A DNA stretch of 64,000 nucleotides from Hanleya hanleyi (taxonomy: Eukaryota > Mollusca > Polyplacophora > Lepidopleurida > Hanleyidae), in the NCBI GenBank assembly GCA_036873755.1, contig JAVTVY010025098.1, forward strand, positions 43,915 to 107,914, in the 5' to 3' direction. The notes below the pieces were generated by a model. It ran no database searches. It was not told the origin of the DNA and saw only the letters and a list, made by a program, of their open reading frames with translations. This document shows, one piece after another, positions 13,201 to 25,099 of the stretch. Within the stretch, counting starts at the first letter, position 1. Each line of letters begins with the position of its first letter. Both the position numbers and the translations under genes were made by a program.

Positions 13201-14483
13201 ATTGCTATTGCTCGCGACCTATCTTACTTGTTTTACCGCAGTAAACAAGCAATTATTTCTTAAGTATATATCATGCGATATACAATAATTTAAACATGAT
13301 TCTTCTTGCTGACGAAAATCATGACGTCAAGCTATCCACACCGAACCTCTTATTAAGGGACGTTTATTGGAATTAGATGCCAACTGGGCTCCCTTCCTTG
13401 TATGTAATAATGTTTTTTTGATAAAACACATGGGGTGTGGTAGAATTGGTATTCGAATTTTGCTGCCGGGCACTTCGAATAACTTTCAAAATCCATTGCA
13501 CACTTTTGGGTGATCGGCACATTAGGAACATTAGGTTGTTTGACGGTGTTTGGCTACAGGCAGTAACTATTTAGTTATCACGATACATGTTATAGCATGA
13601 CAGAAGTCACTTGCCGTTACCTCGTGTTCAAGCCTGAGGACATTTTTTAGCCATGTATTTTGTGGCGGACTTTTTCAGTTACACCATCCGCCTAACTTCT
13701 CGTAATACCAGTATATCTTCTATCCAGAATTGACGTAACTGCACTATATAAATCAATATCCGGATGGACGAGATATCGATGTCTTCCCTTTCGTGATGGA
13801 ACGTAATACTCCGAAGCTCATTTCTTGCTGTTTTGATTTATTTCTTTTCTCGATTTTGGAAAACATTTTGCCAGTTAAGAGTAATGATTTAATGCGGTAC
13901 CGCCATGATCGATTCTCGCTGGCGGGAAACAGGATTGCTATTAATATTCCTAATTGATGTGATCTTTCTACTATTGGATTTTGGTGCTAATATTGTCCTA
14001 CGAATAAATATTTTGATCAACGAAACAACAATTTTTGATGGATGGCTAATTGTTCAACATTAGACTTCCGGTGTGTTCATTCGCGAATATACATATTATG
14101 GGTTAATTCCTCGGTCAACGGTATTTAGATATTCAAATCAGCTTTGATTGTTTAAATACGCGCATGTTGTGGATAATATGAAGTGATAACAACAGCTTTT
14201 CTATCTCAGTTATTTATTTTTGAGTGGAAATCAGAAAGGATCTATGCCACAAAGACAAAAGTGTGATTCGTTGTTGGACAACACAAAAACATTTTGGTGC
14301 GCAGAAGATTTGACTTTGTGTGATTATTTCGTTGTGCATCTGATGGTAATTCGAATGCTTAGCACTAATTGTCCGTATTCAAAATCCCGATGCATGCCAT
14401 ATCGAATAATGTGCGGGCTGTCAGATGTAATTTTCATCAACCTCAATTAAACGCTGATATTGTGGTAGCATTGTAACAACGTA
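10289..14483. other. Intergenic, no supported gene
   Basis: Short frames only (about 107 codons or fewer). A 13-14 bp G run lies near 11050. No domain, RNA gene or clear repeat recognised. Confidence 0.5.
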
Positions 14484-14961
14484 TTAACCCTATCTGGCCT
14501 GGGCTTTTTGGGGCCTGTCCAGGCCCGGGTGGTGGAGGCAGGGGCGACCCCTCACCTCCCCTGTATATTTTTCTTACCCCTTCAGCAAGGGGGCTGAAAC
14601 TTACAACACTATTCACTTGGGTCAACCTCTACCAGAAAACGTCAAAAACACAAGGTGGCCACTTTGTTGACGTCACAGTGACGTCAACTTCCAAACTGGC
14701 ATTTTCTGGTCGATTTCTTGGTCAGATTTTTCAATTTTTGTATTTATGTGTTTTCTTTGCAAAAACTGCATGATAAATAAATAATAGTTTGATGTGAAAT
14801 AAAATAGATTTAGTTCAATTATCCTCGAAGAAAAGCAGGAATTTTGAACAAAAAGGACGAAAATATCACTTTTCTGATACCCCACATGGCCGCCATCTCG
14901 AATTTACACATGCTCCTCTACTATTATGCAAATAAGCTCAAAATGACCCCAGCTTGATATA
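14484..14961. mobile_element. TTAA-family MITE, copy 1 (CRE-pair family)
   Basis: Seen: begins TTAACCCTATCTGGCCTGGG and shares its body with copies at 33.65-34.34, 37.56-38.06, 39.4-40.07, 43.29-43.80 and 52.07-52.38 kb: a CTCTACCAGAAAA block, a TGCATGATAAATTA-like block, a GAATTTACxxATG block and a TTATGCAAATA(A/G)GCTCAAAA block. Two TGACGTCA octamers lie 11 bp apart at 14668 and 14679 in a near-perfect palindrome. The right end is missing here. Other copies end in GGGGTTAA or AGGGTTAA, so TTAA flanks the family on both sides. Inferred: piggyBac/Kolobok-type non-autonomous family. Confidence 0.7.
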
Positions 14962-16577
14962 CTCCGCGCTGCAGCAGTGGATAACGACAGGCACCATTCC
15001 TAACATTAATTGGTATGGCTTATTCAATGAGTCATCTGATAGTTTGGTATTGTTCGCAGACATCAGTGCCGAAGATATATAGTGCGCACCGGTTCATAAT
15101 CTATCTGATAAGAATACCACCTGTCGTATAGAAATTGTGTACCGATATGCCGATGAACTTGTCTGAAACGCCAATTAATCCCAACAGTTTGATTGTCAGC
15201 TGCCAATTGAGTAATTGTTTTGCCCAAGCAGGTGGTTTTGACGCATCGGGTCTGCACATTGCCTATATAATTCAAGTCTCTAGGTGATGGGCCAATTACT
15301 CATGATCGTGTCAGGACTGTAATAACGTTTTGGACATGAACACCGGAAGTCAACTTTTAGTGGCTGACATACTGATGGGTTTACTCAACTTTATTAGTTT
15401 GGACTTGGTTCGTTCATGACGGTTTGATTAAATTTACATTTCCCCGAAAGTCAGCTAGTGCTGAATAGGCATCAATCGCCGGTAAGAAACAAATACAGAT
15501 ATATTGAGATGTTTCTTGGGTAGGCATGCGTTTCTGCATGTACCATGCATTGGCATCATTTACAGAAGTACATGAATATCTGGTTGTTCGTGGTTTTAGA
15601 AGATTTATTTAGCCCGTTTACTCAGTGCCAAATTTGGTGCCCATTTTGACGTTTTAAGATGTTTTCTTTCCTGCATATTGCCCTATCTTCAAACATTCAT
15701 GCAACTGTTAAATTCAGTTGATAAATTAATGAATAGAAATGTTTGAATCAATATTTGATAATACTGAATAATTCATTAAATCTAAATACCTGTTTATGTG
15801 ACATTACAGACGGATACTCGGAAATGAGGGCAGATACTGTATACAGTCTTCTCGCGATTCGCATACACATTAACCGGACTGTCAAGCCAGGCAGACAGCC
15901 CTTATAAAGGTCACGTGATAACGTTGCTCTCTGGTAACCTGAAAACTCACTTCCATACCAGGTGTTCCTGACATCACCTGATATTTCTCATAAGAGCAGT
16001 ACAAACCATCAGTATTTTTGGAAGTTAAATCGATAATCGAGTTATATCTTACTGTGTCGCTGACTTCTGAACGCATCGTCGGCTAACATAAACAAGTGGA
16101 TGAGTTAAGCCTCTCTCAGCTGACGTACGGACAAGATTGAAATCTGGATGACAAATGTTCATATATTTATGTATAAACGCGACCAACAGCTTCCGGATAG
16201 GCAGTTAAGAAATTAACGTTGATTATTATTTGTAAGCCAAGTAACTTCTTCCAGTTCTTCCAGTGTTTGTAGATAATAACGTTGGAAAGCCATCCATGAC
16301 TTAACTATGAGAGTGATCACTGCTCACATGTTGTCGAAACAATACTCTGATGTTCTTATGGCAAGACTTTGCTGTACCATAGCTACTACGACAGCTATTA
16401 ATAATTTGGTGTTCTGCAATTTCCAAGGTTTACCTTTAGAAATATTTAACCTGTTCATCATAAGGACTCTATTTGACGATAGGGACTGTGTACGTTATTA
16501 AACTATATTGTACTTGTTTTTGCGCATCTGGCTAGTGATTAAATCGGTATTCTTATACATACGAAGCTCTGTTTTTA
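14962..16577. other. Intergenic, no supported feature
   Basis: AT-rich, only frames of about 70 codons, nothing recognised. Confidence 0.5.
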
Positions 16578-17400
16578 CCTGCGGCACGCAGGTCTACGGG
16601 AGGCTCGCGTTGTTGTTGTTCTTGTTCTTGTTGTTCTTCTTGTGACTTTTTGAAATACGCATGCGTAAAGAGAGTGTGATCTCTGCCACATTTTTCTTCT
16701 CAACCACCGATCTCACATGACAACCCTGCCTTCAGGCACGTTTGAATTCATTTGCAACAATATTCGGACCGTGGCATGAATTATTGCTTCGTTGATTTGC
16801 GTTCACACTTCAATTCTCCTACGTCAGTCGCTTAAAAGCTGTCGATCGACACATCATCTTTGGCTTCAGATATTATCATTTTCACCGAACAGTATGTACA
16901 TGTATATACACTTTGAGATCCTTTATTTGCTTATATACCAAGGAAGATGAGTCGCAACCTTATCAGTGGTTCAGCTAATTTGCATACAGTCATAGTCTAC
17001 TGTCTTAGTAAGTAGAAAAATAAGTTCTCTACTTCTAGTAATCATTTTATCTAGCCTACCCAATCTAGATAATTCACAAATTGGTGAAGAAGTAGACAAG
17101 TAACGCATTGTCATTATCATTAACATCGGATAATACTTGGTATCAAACTATAGATCATGCATCATGAAAACGCAACTATTACGTTTTAGAATTAAGGGAA
17201 CAACTCACCAACTTTCGCTGAATAAAGATGTTTAACTTATAGAAATGACAATTTGGTATGATGTTTAACTTTACCCTCAAGCAATTCGCATATATGAAAA
17301 TATGTTTTGAAAGGAAGAATAATTTAACCCTCTGTGGGAATCGAAACAATGACAGAAAATAAATACAGAAATGACTATTTAGTATTTAATGAGGTAGACA
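16578..17400. repeat. Dispersed 0.8 kb repeat, diverged copy
   Basis: Collinear and clearly homologous to 36524-37405 and 42248-43140: a CCTGCGGCxCGCAGGTCTAC palindrome at the start, a TGTTGTTCTTG-rich tract, TTGTGACTTTTTGAAATACG, ATGACAACCCTGC, TTGCTTCGTTGATTT and AACTTTCGC...GATGTTTAACT blocks in the same order. Family unknown. The terminal CCTGCGGCACGCAGG hairpin hints at a Helitron-like or other hairpin-ended element. Confidence 0.65.
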
Positions 17401-19926
17401 ACCCTGTTAGCGAACAATACGTCATAGTTGTGCAGTTATATTGTGGACTTTCGGTTACACGCATGAAATTCAGCGCATAGCTATTTTGAATGATCCTCTT
17501 TCGAAACACTCTATCCTCATTCTCGCAAGCCAGGGCCTTGCTTCGCTGGTATTGATGTTCCCGTCCTCTTCGGCAATCAGACGCCTTTTAGATTAGCAAA
17601 AATCACTCCCGTAAATTCAATACTTATGTATATCAGCAGACAATGGACAGAAACATATTGCATTTGACATCATTCTCTCAAGTCAGAGCCCATTTCTGCT
17701 AGAATTTATTGGTTCTACACTTCACAATTTACGTCACTTTGTCAATCAGTTTTACGAATGGAATCACGTCATATATTAGTAGATACTAACAAGTGATCTG
17801 TTTGACCTCGTTGTCAAATATCGAATATCAGGACTGTCACAGGCCTCAATTTGAATAGTAAAAAGTGTCATTATACATCTTGTACAGTTCGATAAATCCT
17901 TCAACCCCATTCCATAGTGTCACAGATCAAAGTGATAGACCTGATACTAAATTTATTGAAAATTAACTTTGAAGAAAAGATAAATTTTCCATTTTGCTCG
18001 GCAAAGTAAGCGAGAAGGGAGACTAAAGAGCGTATATTTTCGCGCTATGACTAAATCCTTGAAATTTATTAATAATTGAAAGCCTTTTTGATTTGCATAA
18101 ATCAACGGGTGAACCGAATGCTTTGAAACTTGGCATACACGATACTTGTACCAAGACATTGCCAAAGCGATCATTGTGAGTTCGTCTGTCATAGACGAAG
18201 CGGACCAGTCAAAATCGTTGGATTTTGAACGGGGAAAGTGAATATATATGACATCAGACCTATTACGCAATTCCTACAATTGTGGGTTAGTAGTTGGAAA
18301 TTACTTCCCTTGGCATGAAAACACTGGCAGATGGCGCTTTTTTTATACAATTACCACTACCTCTGCTGATATGCCTTTCACTGTATTATTGCCACTGCCG
18401 CAGGTTTTGACTACAATGTAGTCATTTCTCACTTGTTTTTATTGTTCTAGAAGAATGACTAGCGCGTGAGGACTACGGAATGTGTGATCTTATGACGTCT
18501 GTGTGGTGAAGTCAGACGAGCCACCTGGGTTTCTCTGGCGTCCTGGAAGTATAAAAAAAAGAGAATCTAATCTAAAACTTTTGGCAAATCAATTCGAAAA
18601 TGTGTTATTGCAAATGACAGGATATCGAACGCTGTTTGGCTGCAGACAGAAAGCGTTGATTTTAAGAAAATCCCAGATTATAAATAAATATTGAGAACCT
18701 GCCTGAGAGAGACTAACTTTACATAAGTTAAAGGCAAACAATTTTGGAAAATGTTCTCGTTCATTAAGAATATATTTGAATAAGAACTTTGATTCGAAGG
18801 GAAACAAACGTCCAAATGATTCAATTCTTCGATTAAAAAGCAAAAAGTTACCTCCGTTTAAAAGTACGAATTGCCAGAATTATTTTCTGAACATTCCAGA
18901 TGCCAGATGTTGGATTTTCCTATAGTCCTACAGCAACATGCTAATGACACGCCAATGAAACCGTGAAATAATGGCGTTTATATAATACTATAACAACAAT
19001 AAAGAAAATGACGCATCTAGTTCAATAATGTCGAACGCTGAAAGTTATGAATCATATGAACGAGTGGCGATAACTATTATTTCAGTATAATGGTCAGAAT
19101 ATTCTTTCGCTCTGAATCTTTAACCACAAATTGTGGTACAGGTTTTATAGGTACTAGGGATTTTCTTCAAATAATTATCGCTTGACCGTATAAGTAGAAA
19201 TCATTCTACATTCTGAAATCGGTGACCATATCCATATTGAAGCAGACGATGTGGTTTCTCGTACCGACTAGTTTTGACCTATAGAAATCGGGACGAAAGG
19301 GTAAACAGTACACGTCGACAAATTCATAACACTTACGTCGTAATTCATTAACCACCTCGCAGATAAAAAATGAACAGTTACACAACCGAACGCTTGATGA
19401 GTGGGAATATGAAATGGACATGAGCTACGGAGTGCAAGTACGTAGACCCAGTATATTGAGAGTGGTAAGGTACAAACATTCGCGTTGACGTTTTGCAGCC
19501 TCACCCGATCCATTCGTTGATTATTTTATTCAGTCTTCTTCAATTATCCCAAGTATTTTCATTCAGATATATCTTCGTCTAGGTGATGGCTAATTCGGTA
19601 AATTCTTTTGTCTCCAAATTATGAATTCATTCCAACTGTTGAAGCGTATATAATTCCCGCGCCGTGTCTTCGTTTATAGCATCGGCTTGTACAAAAATAG
19701 CACGTGCGCTCGCGCTCACTGTTGAACAACTTTAAAGTTGACTCTCTTGCCGCAGTCCGCGGTAGAAAATAGTTCCAGTTCAATTTATTTTCAATTTTCA
19801 TGTTTGAACAATTCTGAATAACATGAATAATGATATATATTCATCAAATGATATATTCATGAGGAATAAATGTTTTCATTAAGAAAAAACTGCATTCGGC
19901 TTCGTTATACTGAAAAAGCGCAGGGA
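17401..19926. other. Intergenic, no supported gene
   Basis: Frames of about 105 codons or fewer on both strands with no recognised domain. A TTTTGACTACAATGTAGTCA block near 18408 recurs near 44977 with one or two changes, as a short dispersed repeat. Confidence 0.5.
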
Positions 19927-19930
19927 TATA

Positions 19931-20757
19931 TGTAAGAGTGATAATTATTCATGGTGACTAATATTTTGCAATATACCATAGTGAGCTTATATTTACACCT
20001 GCAGTCAAGTTACATTATACTTTCATGCGACTAGCTTTGAAATACACTATAGGTTTAGAAGGATCGGCTTTAGCATACCTGTGATACAGGCTGGGTTAGG
20101 CCCACTGTTAGATAGTGGGTTTACTACAATTGGCCCTTGTTATTTGCAATAATGGAATTCTCCTGCATGGATTTTTAACAACACCTGGACAGGTTTTGGC
20201 CATATGGTCATTCTGTTCTTCTATTTTGTGTTGGGGAGGTGTGTTATTATCCTGTATGCAATGACTGTAAAAGTCATGTTGAAGGTATGTAGCTTGTGTA
20301 TTTAAATAGACATAAAGTTTCATGTAGTGGCATTATTCATTCCATAGTAAATATATCCATGTAATGTAGTACCGGTAAATATATTTATTGTCCTAATTGA
20401 ATAATGTTTCCAGATAATACCAAACCAAATAATTTAGTCTGCACGACTTTATAGACTGCATGGTAATGTCTAGAGATGTACTGTTCTATTGAGAAATGGT
20501 TGAGAATATCGTTTAATTGTATATGTAGCTTGCTGTATCTATGTATCTATATTTGTGTATTCCTCCATTCTGTAATTGGGTAAAATACTCAAATAGTTCC
20601 ATTCCTATTTGTTACAGCAGCTACTACCCTCTATATGAACCCTCTATATGAGCTGTATAACGACATCTTCACCCTCCCGTGTGAATAAACTTTTACCTAT
20701 ATATTTTTATGACGAGTGTCCGTCTTCATTTCGAACTCGTTAACCCCTTGGTTTGCA
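19931..20757 (+). repeat. 5' LTR
   Basis: 827 bp, TG...CA ended, homologous to 32302-33090. It carries about 40 bp near 19972-20012 that the 3' LTR lacks. It ends in the block GTTAACCCCTTGGTTTGCA. The first TGG after the LTR (20759-20761) could start the primer-binding site, but I cannot match a tRNA with confidence. Confidence 0.92.
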
Positions 20758-20847
20758 TTGGAGCCTGCAGAATACATTGTTTATTTGGCGAAGTAGTGGG
20801 TAGCAGATAACAGGGAAATACTTATTTCAAATGATTACATCAGAGGC

Positions 20848-21131
20848 CTGATAACTCAGCGGTAACTCCCTGGTTTTCGAGTGGTAACCCAAACTGGTGC
20901 CCGAGCAGCAGCCTGGTTTTCGAGTGATAACTCCCTGGTTCTTCAGCGGTAACTTCCTGGTTCCTGAATGGTAACTCCCTGGTTCCCGAATTGTAGCCAA
21001 CTGTTCCCCGTGTGATAACCCACTGGTTCTTGAGTGATGTAAGATCGTGATTACGTGGTTCCCGAATGGCAACTATCTGATCAGTTAAAGTTAAGCGCCT
21101 GGTTCTTGAATGGCAATTGCCTGGTTCCTTG
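20848..21131 (+). repeat. Degenerate ~24 bp tandem repeats in Gypsy leader
   Basis: About ten imperfect copies of a unit like GGTAACTCCCTGGTTCCCGA fill the untranslated leader just downstream of the 5' LTR. They have no coding potential. The position suggests a role in packaging or simple slippage expansion; this is inference. Confidence 0.75.
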
Positions 21132-21666
21132 ATCTAGCACCTGTTACTCCACATGTGTATAGGCATTATTGGCACACGAGTGTGTAGACATGGGTGCAGT
21201 TGGGCATTGCTAGTGCATGCATTTTTTTTTTGGTCTTGTCCCCTTCCAATCCCCCCCACTTCCCCCCGTTCGCCAACTCAAGTTTGATGTTTACTTGCAA
21301 GCAGTTCTAGTTTAACTTGGTATCACATTTGTGTGAAAGTAGTGCTTGATGGTAATACATCTGCTTGTTTATTTGCTTTCATATGTTGATAATTTTTTTG
21401 TGTGTATTATATGCTGAAGACAATCTTGTGAATATTTTGAGTGGCATCATTTGGTACTCGCATATCAGGATTCCAAAAAAAAGGTGTTTATAGTTATGCA
21501 ATAGCGTCATCAAAACAGTTTATGCGTTGTCTGTGTTCATGTACTCTAGATGGTTGATGTTTTGTCTTGCCTGTTCACAACAACATTCTGATGTCTGCAC
21601 AATGCATATTCTGTTGTATTGTTGACAATTGGGTGAATTGGTTTGTTTACAACAACATAGAGTTCG

Positions 21667-21779
21667 TGCATTCGATGTAAACACAATTATTGAGTGCATT
21701 CGATGTAAACAACACAATTATTGAGTGCATTCGATGTAAACAACACAATTATTGAGTGCATGGTATGTAAACAACACAG
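21667..21779 (+). repeat. ~31 bp tandem repeat in Gypsy leader
   Basis: Four copies of a unit containing GTGCATTCGATGTAAAC and ACACAATTATTGA start at 21667, 21694, 21725 and 21756. Non-coding. Confidence 0.8.
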
Positions 21780-21989
21780 CAACAACAACATGTAAATGTG
21801 TGTATTCTGTGTTAACTTGTACATTTAGTGTATTTTTTTTATTTTTCTATTTTTTTTTGCATTGTTGTTCAATTGGTAAGTTTGGACTTGTATATGTTAG
21901 TATTCTCTCGCATATCAACATTCTTTGTGAGAGTACATGCACAATTTTTTTTCAACAATTGTTTGTTGCATGCACATTTTGTCAACAAC

Positions 21990-22030
21990 TTTTTTTTCTC
22001 TCTCTCGTTCACTTATACCCCCTCTTCCAG
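21990..22030 (+). promoter_or_regulatory. Putative 3' splice site before gag
   Basis: A long pyrimidine tract (TTTTTTTCTCTCTCTCG, then ACCCCCTCTTCCAG) ends in CAG at 22028-22030, eight bases before the gag ATG. This is a textbook metazoan acceptor and could join a leader exon to gag, skipping the repeat-filled leader and its upstream ATGs. No donor was pinned down. Confidence 0.45.
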
Positions 22031-22038
22031 TTATAGTA

Positions 22039-22350
22039 ATGGATACCCCGAGGGTAGTAGTTGTAGGGTTGCCATCCTCAGTTACTGACAAAGGTGAGGT
22101 GCGCTTCGTGAGGATGGTAGAAGAGGGAAAGGGGTTAGCTATTGCTTACCTTACTGTGGAAGAGGCTACATTGGCCGCCAATTTATTCGATGGTAAGATT
22201 TTTCATGATAGTGTGATCAGTGTGAAGCTTTTAAAATCTTATAACACAGAACAGCACGAGTTGGGAGGTTCTGAACATCTGATTAAGCAATTTGCATCTC
22301 TTAGCTTAGAAAAGTCTTGCAAGTATTGCCGGAGGCCCGCCCAAAAGTAA
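22039..22350 (+). CDS. gag: Gypsy gag N-terminal segment, RRM-like
   Basis: Seen: 103 codons from the ATG at 22039, chosen because it directly follows the acceptor-like CAG and starts the recognisable domain; upstream in-frame sequence is the pyrimidine tract. Residues 4-11 (PRVVVVGL) resemble an RNP2 beta strand, and residues 33-47 (GLAIAYLTVEEATLA) resemble RNP1 and its following helix, ending in an SVISVKLL strand. Known: PNMA-family gag proteins have an RRM-like N-terminal domain. The frame stops at 22350 and the capsid continues in the overlapping frame from before 22350, so gag is broken here by a one-base shift. I saw no good slippery heptamer in phase, so mutation is more likely than programmed frameshifting. 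Confidence 0.7.
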   Translation: MDTPRVVVVGLPSSVTDKGEVRFVRMVEEGKGLAIAYLTVEEATLAANLFDGKIFHDSVISVKLLKSYNTEQHELGGSEHLIKQFASLSLEKSCKYCRRPAQK

Positions 22351-23291
22351 CTTATACTCATTCAGCCCTTACCCACCCAGCTCCTACCCATCCAGCCGCT
22401 ACCCATCCAATACCTACACATCAATTGTCCCTTGATCAGGACATCACACATCAAAACGATAGACATGGGGATGTAGGTCCAAACTATGTTCGTTTAGATA
22501 CCCCTAAATTACCCTTCTTTTCTGGGGATATGGCTAAAGGTGATGCCAGTTATGCTCAGTGGAAGTATGAGTTACAATGTTTAGCAAATGACAATTGCCA
22601 CACCAGGTCTTCCGTATTGCAAGCAGTGAGACGGTCCCTTAAGGGCATGGCGGCTGAAACTTTGTTAAACTTGGGGGGTGGTGTTACAGTTTCTGGAATT
22701 TTGGAGAAATTTGATACCGTGTTTGGGGTTGTTGTTTCCATGGAGCGACTCTTGGAGGAATATGAATCTTATGTCTCTTATGAATATGACTATATGCAGG
22801 CGCTTTCAAAAACCGATCCATTCAAAGCCCGTTCCTTCTCATTCACCAAACGCTATATAGACGATCTTCTCGCTGTGGATAATCGCTATATAAATGACGC
22901 AGTGAAGGATATATATCCACCTTCACTGGATTTGAAGGAAACTACAGATAGCCCTACAGGCACATCTTATTTAGATCTCTATCTCTATAAAAATGAAGCG
23001 GGCATTCTCTCTCGTCGACTTTATGACAAAAGAGATGATTACAATTTCGACATCGTAAACTATCCCTTTCTGGATAGTAATATTCCAGTGGGACCTGCAT
23101 ATGGCGTATACATATCTCGCTTAGTAGCATTTGCTAGATCCTGTGTTAAATGTGACGATTTTAATCAACGTCACATAACATTGGTGCAGAAACTTAAAAA
23201 ACAGGGCTATTCCACCAAGCGCCTACACTCAAAGTTTCTCATAGCAAAATACGAACGTAGCGTGCAAGATCTATGGCGCTACGTTTCGTAA
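22317..23291 (+). pseudogene. Chimeric ORF: gag capsid N-half fused to foreign RT fragment
   Basis: Seen: 324 codons. Residues 20-36 are a THPAP-like repeat linker. Residues 64-148 are the PNMA-type capsid start (LPFFSGD, SYAQWKYELQ, AVRRSLKGMAAETLLNLG, ILEKFDTVFG). At residue 149 (base 22762) an inserted retroelement begins and happens to stay in frame. It contributes a reverse-transcriptase C-terminal part with RYIDDLL (residues 179-185), SYLDLYLY, RLYDKRDD and a stop at 23291. The capsid resumes at 23690 in another frame. The fusion is accidental in origin. Whether it is ever translated is unknown. Confidence 0.8.
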
Positions 23292-23689
23292 CTTGTGTCT
23301 AATTCCGCTTAACCCGGGGCTAGGGGCCTATGAACCCATGTACTTCAAGATCCTCATGGTACTCATATGAACAGTCACAATCAAAGCGTGACTGAGATAC
23401 ATCTTCTTTTAGATGACGACTCTATAACGAATATTATGGATTAAGAATACTGATCAGCGATACGGATTTGATATTTTTGGAACATCATGATGTCTTGCCG
23501 GCATCATTGAAAACTGTTGACCGCTTCTCTCTTGCAGGAAACAAGCCTATGTTTATGTATACTATGATTGTCTTTTTGAATTTGGTGCTAATACTGTTAT
23601 ATGGAAAATGGAATAGGTCTTTGGATTATGGACGCGGATATTCTCTAATGGACGACGGCTGGATTATGAATGACGGACTAGACGCTTGT
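22762..23689 (+). mobile_element. 5'-truncated retroelement inserted in gag (sense)
   Basis: Seen: 928 bp interrupts the gag coding sequence exactly between GAGGAAT and AATTCTACATG, leaving AAT on both sides as a short target duplication or microhomology. It holds an RT fragment with RYIDD and YLDLYLY motifs, a stop at 23291 and a 400 bp 3' UTR ending ACTAGACGCTTGT. The last 285 bp or so are the same as the inverted copy at 31301-31600. There is no poly(A) and no LTR. Known: the arrangement (R-Y-x-D-D, then a FLD/YLD-type motif, then YxK/YDK) is reminiscent of Penelope-like RTs, but no GIY-YIG nuclease is visible. Family assignment is tentative; 5' truncation by target-primed insertion is a good inference. 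Confidence 0.75.
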
Positions 23690-24270
23690 AATTCTACATG
23701 TCCAGGCAGAAGGAGGCCGAGACCGTAGCTGCTTGGGGTTGCCGGCTTGAGGATGTTCTGACCAGAGCCCGGGAGCAGGGTACACTTTCATCGGACACTT
23801 CAAAAGAAATGCTGAGAACCAAATTTTGGAGTGGCTTATTTGCCGATAGACTCAAGTCAGCCATTCGCCATAGGTTCGATGCACTGGCTTCTTATGAGGA
23901 GTTGCTGATAGCTGCCCGAGCCGTGGAACATGAACAGGTTGACATCAAATCATCAACATGGAAGGAGAGGCCCCAGAAAGTGGTAAACCAACAGCATGTA
24001 TCTGAGGAAGAGACTGCTTCTGACAGCAAGTTGAATCAAATCCTGTCCCAACTACGTGCTTTAGATGGCAGAATTCAGAAGTTGGAGCAAGCCTTGCCAT
24101 CCAAGCCTGATGAACAGTCTTGTGGTCCAACGGATGCTGCGCCTACTAGACAGAAGCCACAACGCTATCCAGTGGGTTCATGCTTTGGCTGTGGTGAGAA
24201 AAAATCACTACGTCAGAGATTGTCCGAAGAAGAAAGGGAAGTATGGTGGACAGTACGGGTCAAAAGATGA
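23690..24270 (+). pseudogene. gag: Gypsy gag C-terminal part, copy A
   Basis: Seen: resumes the capsid after the insertion (YMSRQKEAETVAAWG, FADRLKSAIRHRF, SYEELLIAARAVE), then a coiled-coil-like stretch (LNQILSQLRALDGRIQKLEQ) and a zinc-knuckle start CFGCGEK. A run of six A at 24199-24204 shifts the frame inside the knuckle. Its second half (HYVRDC) lies in the next frame, so the CCHC motif is split. Known: PNMA/Gypsy capsids have this W-x-x-x-L-Q/E and RLE pattern. Base 23779 onward is also the start of the 3,092 bp duplication. Confidence 0.85.
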
Positions 24271-24317
24271 CAGGTACGCGGTAATTCTGTTTTTTTTTTG
24301 GCGCTCAAGATGCTTAT

Positions 24318-24944
24318 TTGCCCAATGGTGATCTTCCACCGGAAAACCTTATTGACAGATTGGTGGGGTCTTCCAACGAGTCCAGTGCTATCATCGAGGG
24401 TGTTTATTGTCGAACATTGGTTGACACCGGATCGATGGTGTCAACAATAGGTAAGGGTTTTTATGATCGGCATTTGCATCATATTCCTTTACAGCCATTG
24501 GACCACATATTAGAGATAAAGAGCGCTGGTGGACAGACTCTACCATACCTGGGATACATCGAGGTTCGCCTGAATTTTCCAGATGACTCCACCGGTTCTA
24601 CATGCGATTTTGATGCGTTGGCCTTGATTGTCCCGGAAACTCCGTACAACCAAGCTGTTCCATTGCTGGTTGGGATGAACGTCATCAACATACGTTGTTC
24701 TCGGTATATGACTGAATCTAACAGACGTGTAAGAGATGGAGTCCATAGGTCTTGGTCTACGGCCTATAGAAGTTTAATGGAGCATGCAGTTCTGGAGCCA
24801 GTGGTCAACTCTGTTGCGGTGACAATTCCACGGAGTACCAGGAAAGTTTTGTCTGGATTTGTTGGATTTGTTGCCACAGCTTGCCTACAACAGACCCTTG
24901 TGGCTGTGACTGACCTGATGGACTGGTTGTTATGCCGTGTTTAG
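24318..24944 (+). CDS. Gypsy aspartic protease, copy A
   Basis: Seen: LVDTGSMVSTIG at residues 34-45 is the catalytic D-T-G loop of retropepsins, and LLVGMNVI at about residues 112-119 fits the second conserved hydrophobic/glycine motif. The frame is ATG-started at 24318 but the real protein would be cleaved from a polyprotein. After about residue 165 the sequence loses resemblance, and a frameshift or stop separates it from RT (24945-25075 contains in-frame stops). Role: maturation of gag-pol. Non-functional in this copy because of the surrounding breaks. Confidence 0.85.
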   Translation: MPNGDLPPENLIDRLVGSSNESSAIIEGVYCRTLVDTGSMVSTIGKGFYDRHLHHIPLQPLDHILEIKSAGGQTLPYLGYIEVRLNFPDDSTGSTCDFDALALIVPETPYNQAVPLLVGMNVINIRCSRYMTESNRRVRDGVHRSWSTAYRSLMEHAVLEPVVNSVAVTIPRSTRKVLSGFVGFVATACLQQTLVAVTDLMDWLLCRV

Positions 24945-25099
24945 TGCAGCTTCAACAGGGTGCCAAATCGACCGAGGTTACTTTTGAAGTTCAGAATTTT
25001 TCAGATTGAGATGTCACGATTCCTCCAAATACTCCGCTTTGTAATCTTCTTCCATCTGTTTCGATTACCCCAGTTGAGAAAATAAAGGGATCAAAAGAT

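Noticed and set aside
22317..22350. Programmed -1 frameshift in gag
   Set aside because: Overlap exists but no slippery heptamer in the right phase; the element has several other frameshifts.
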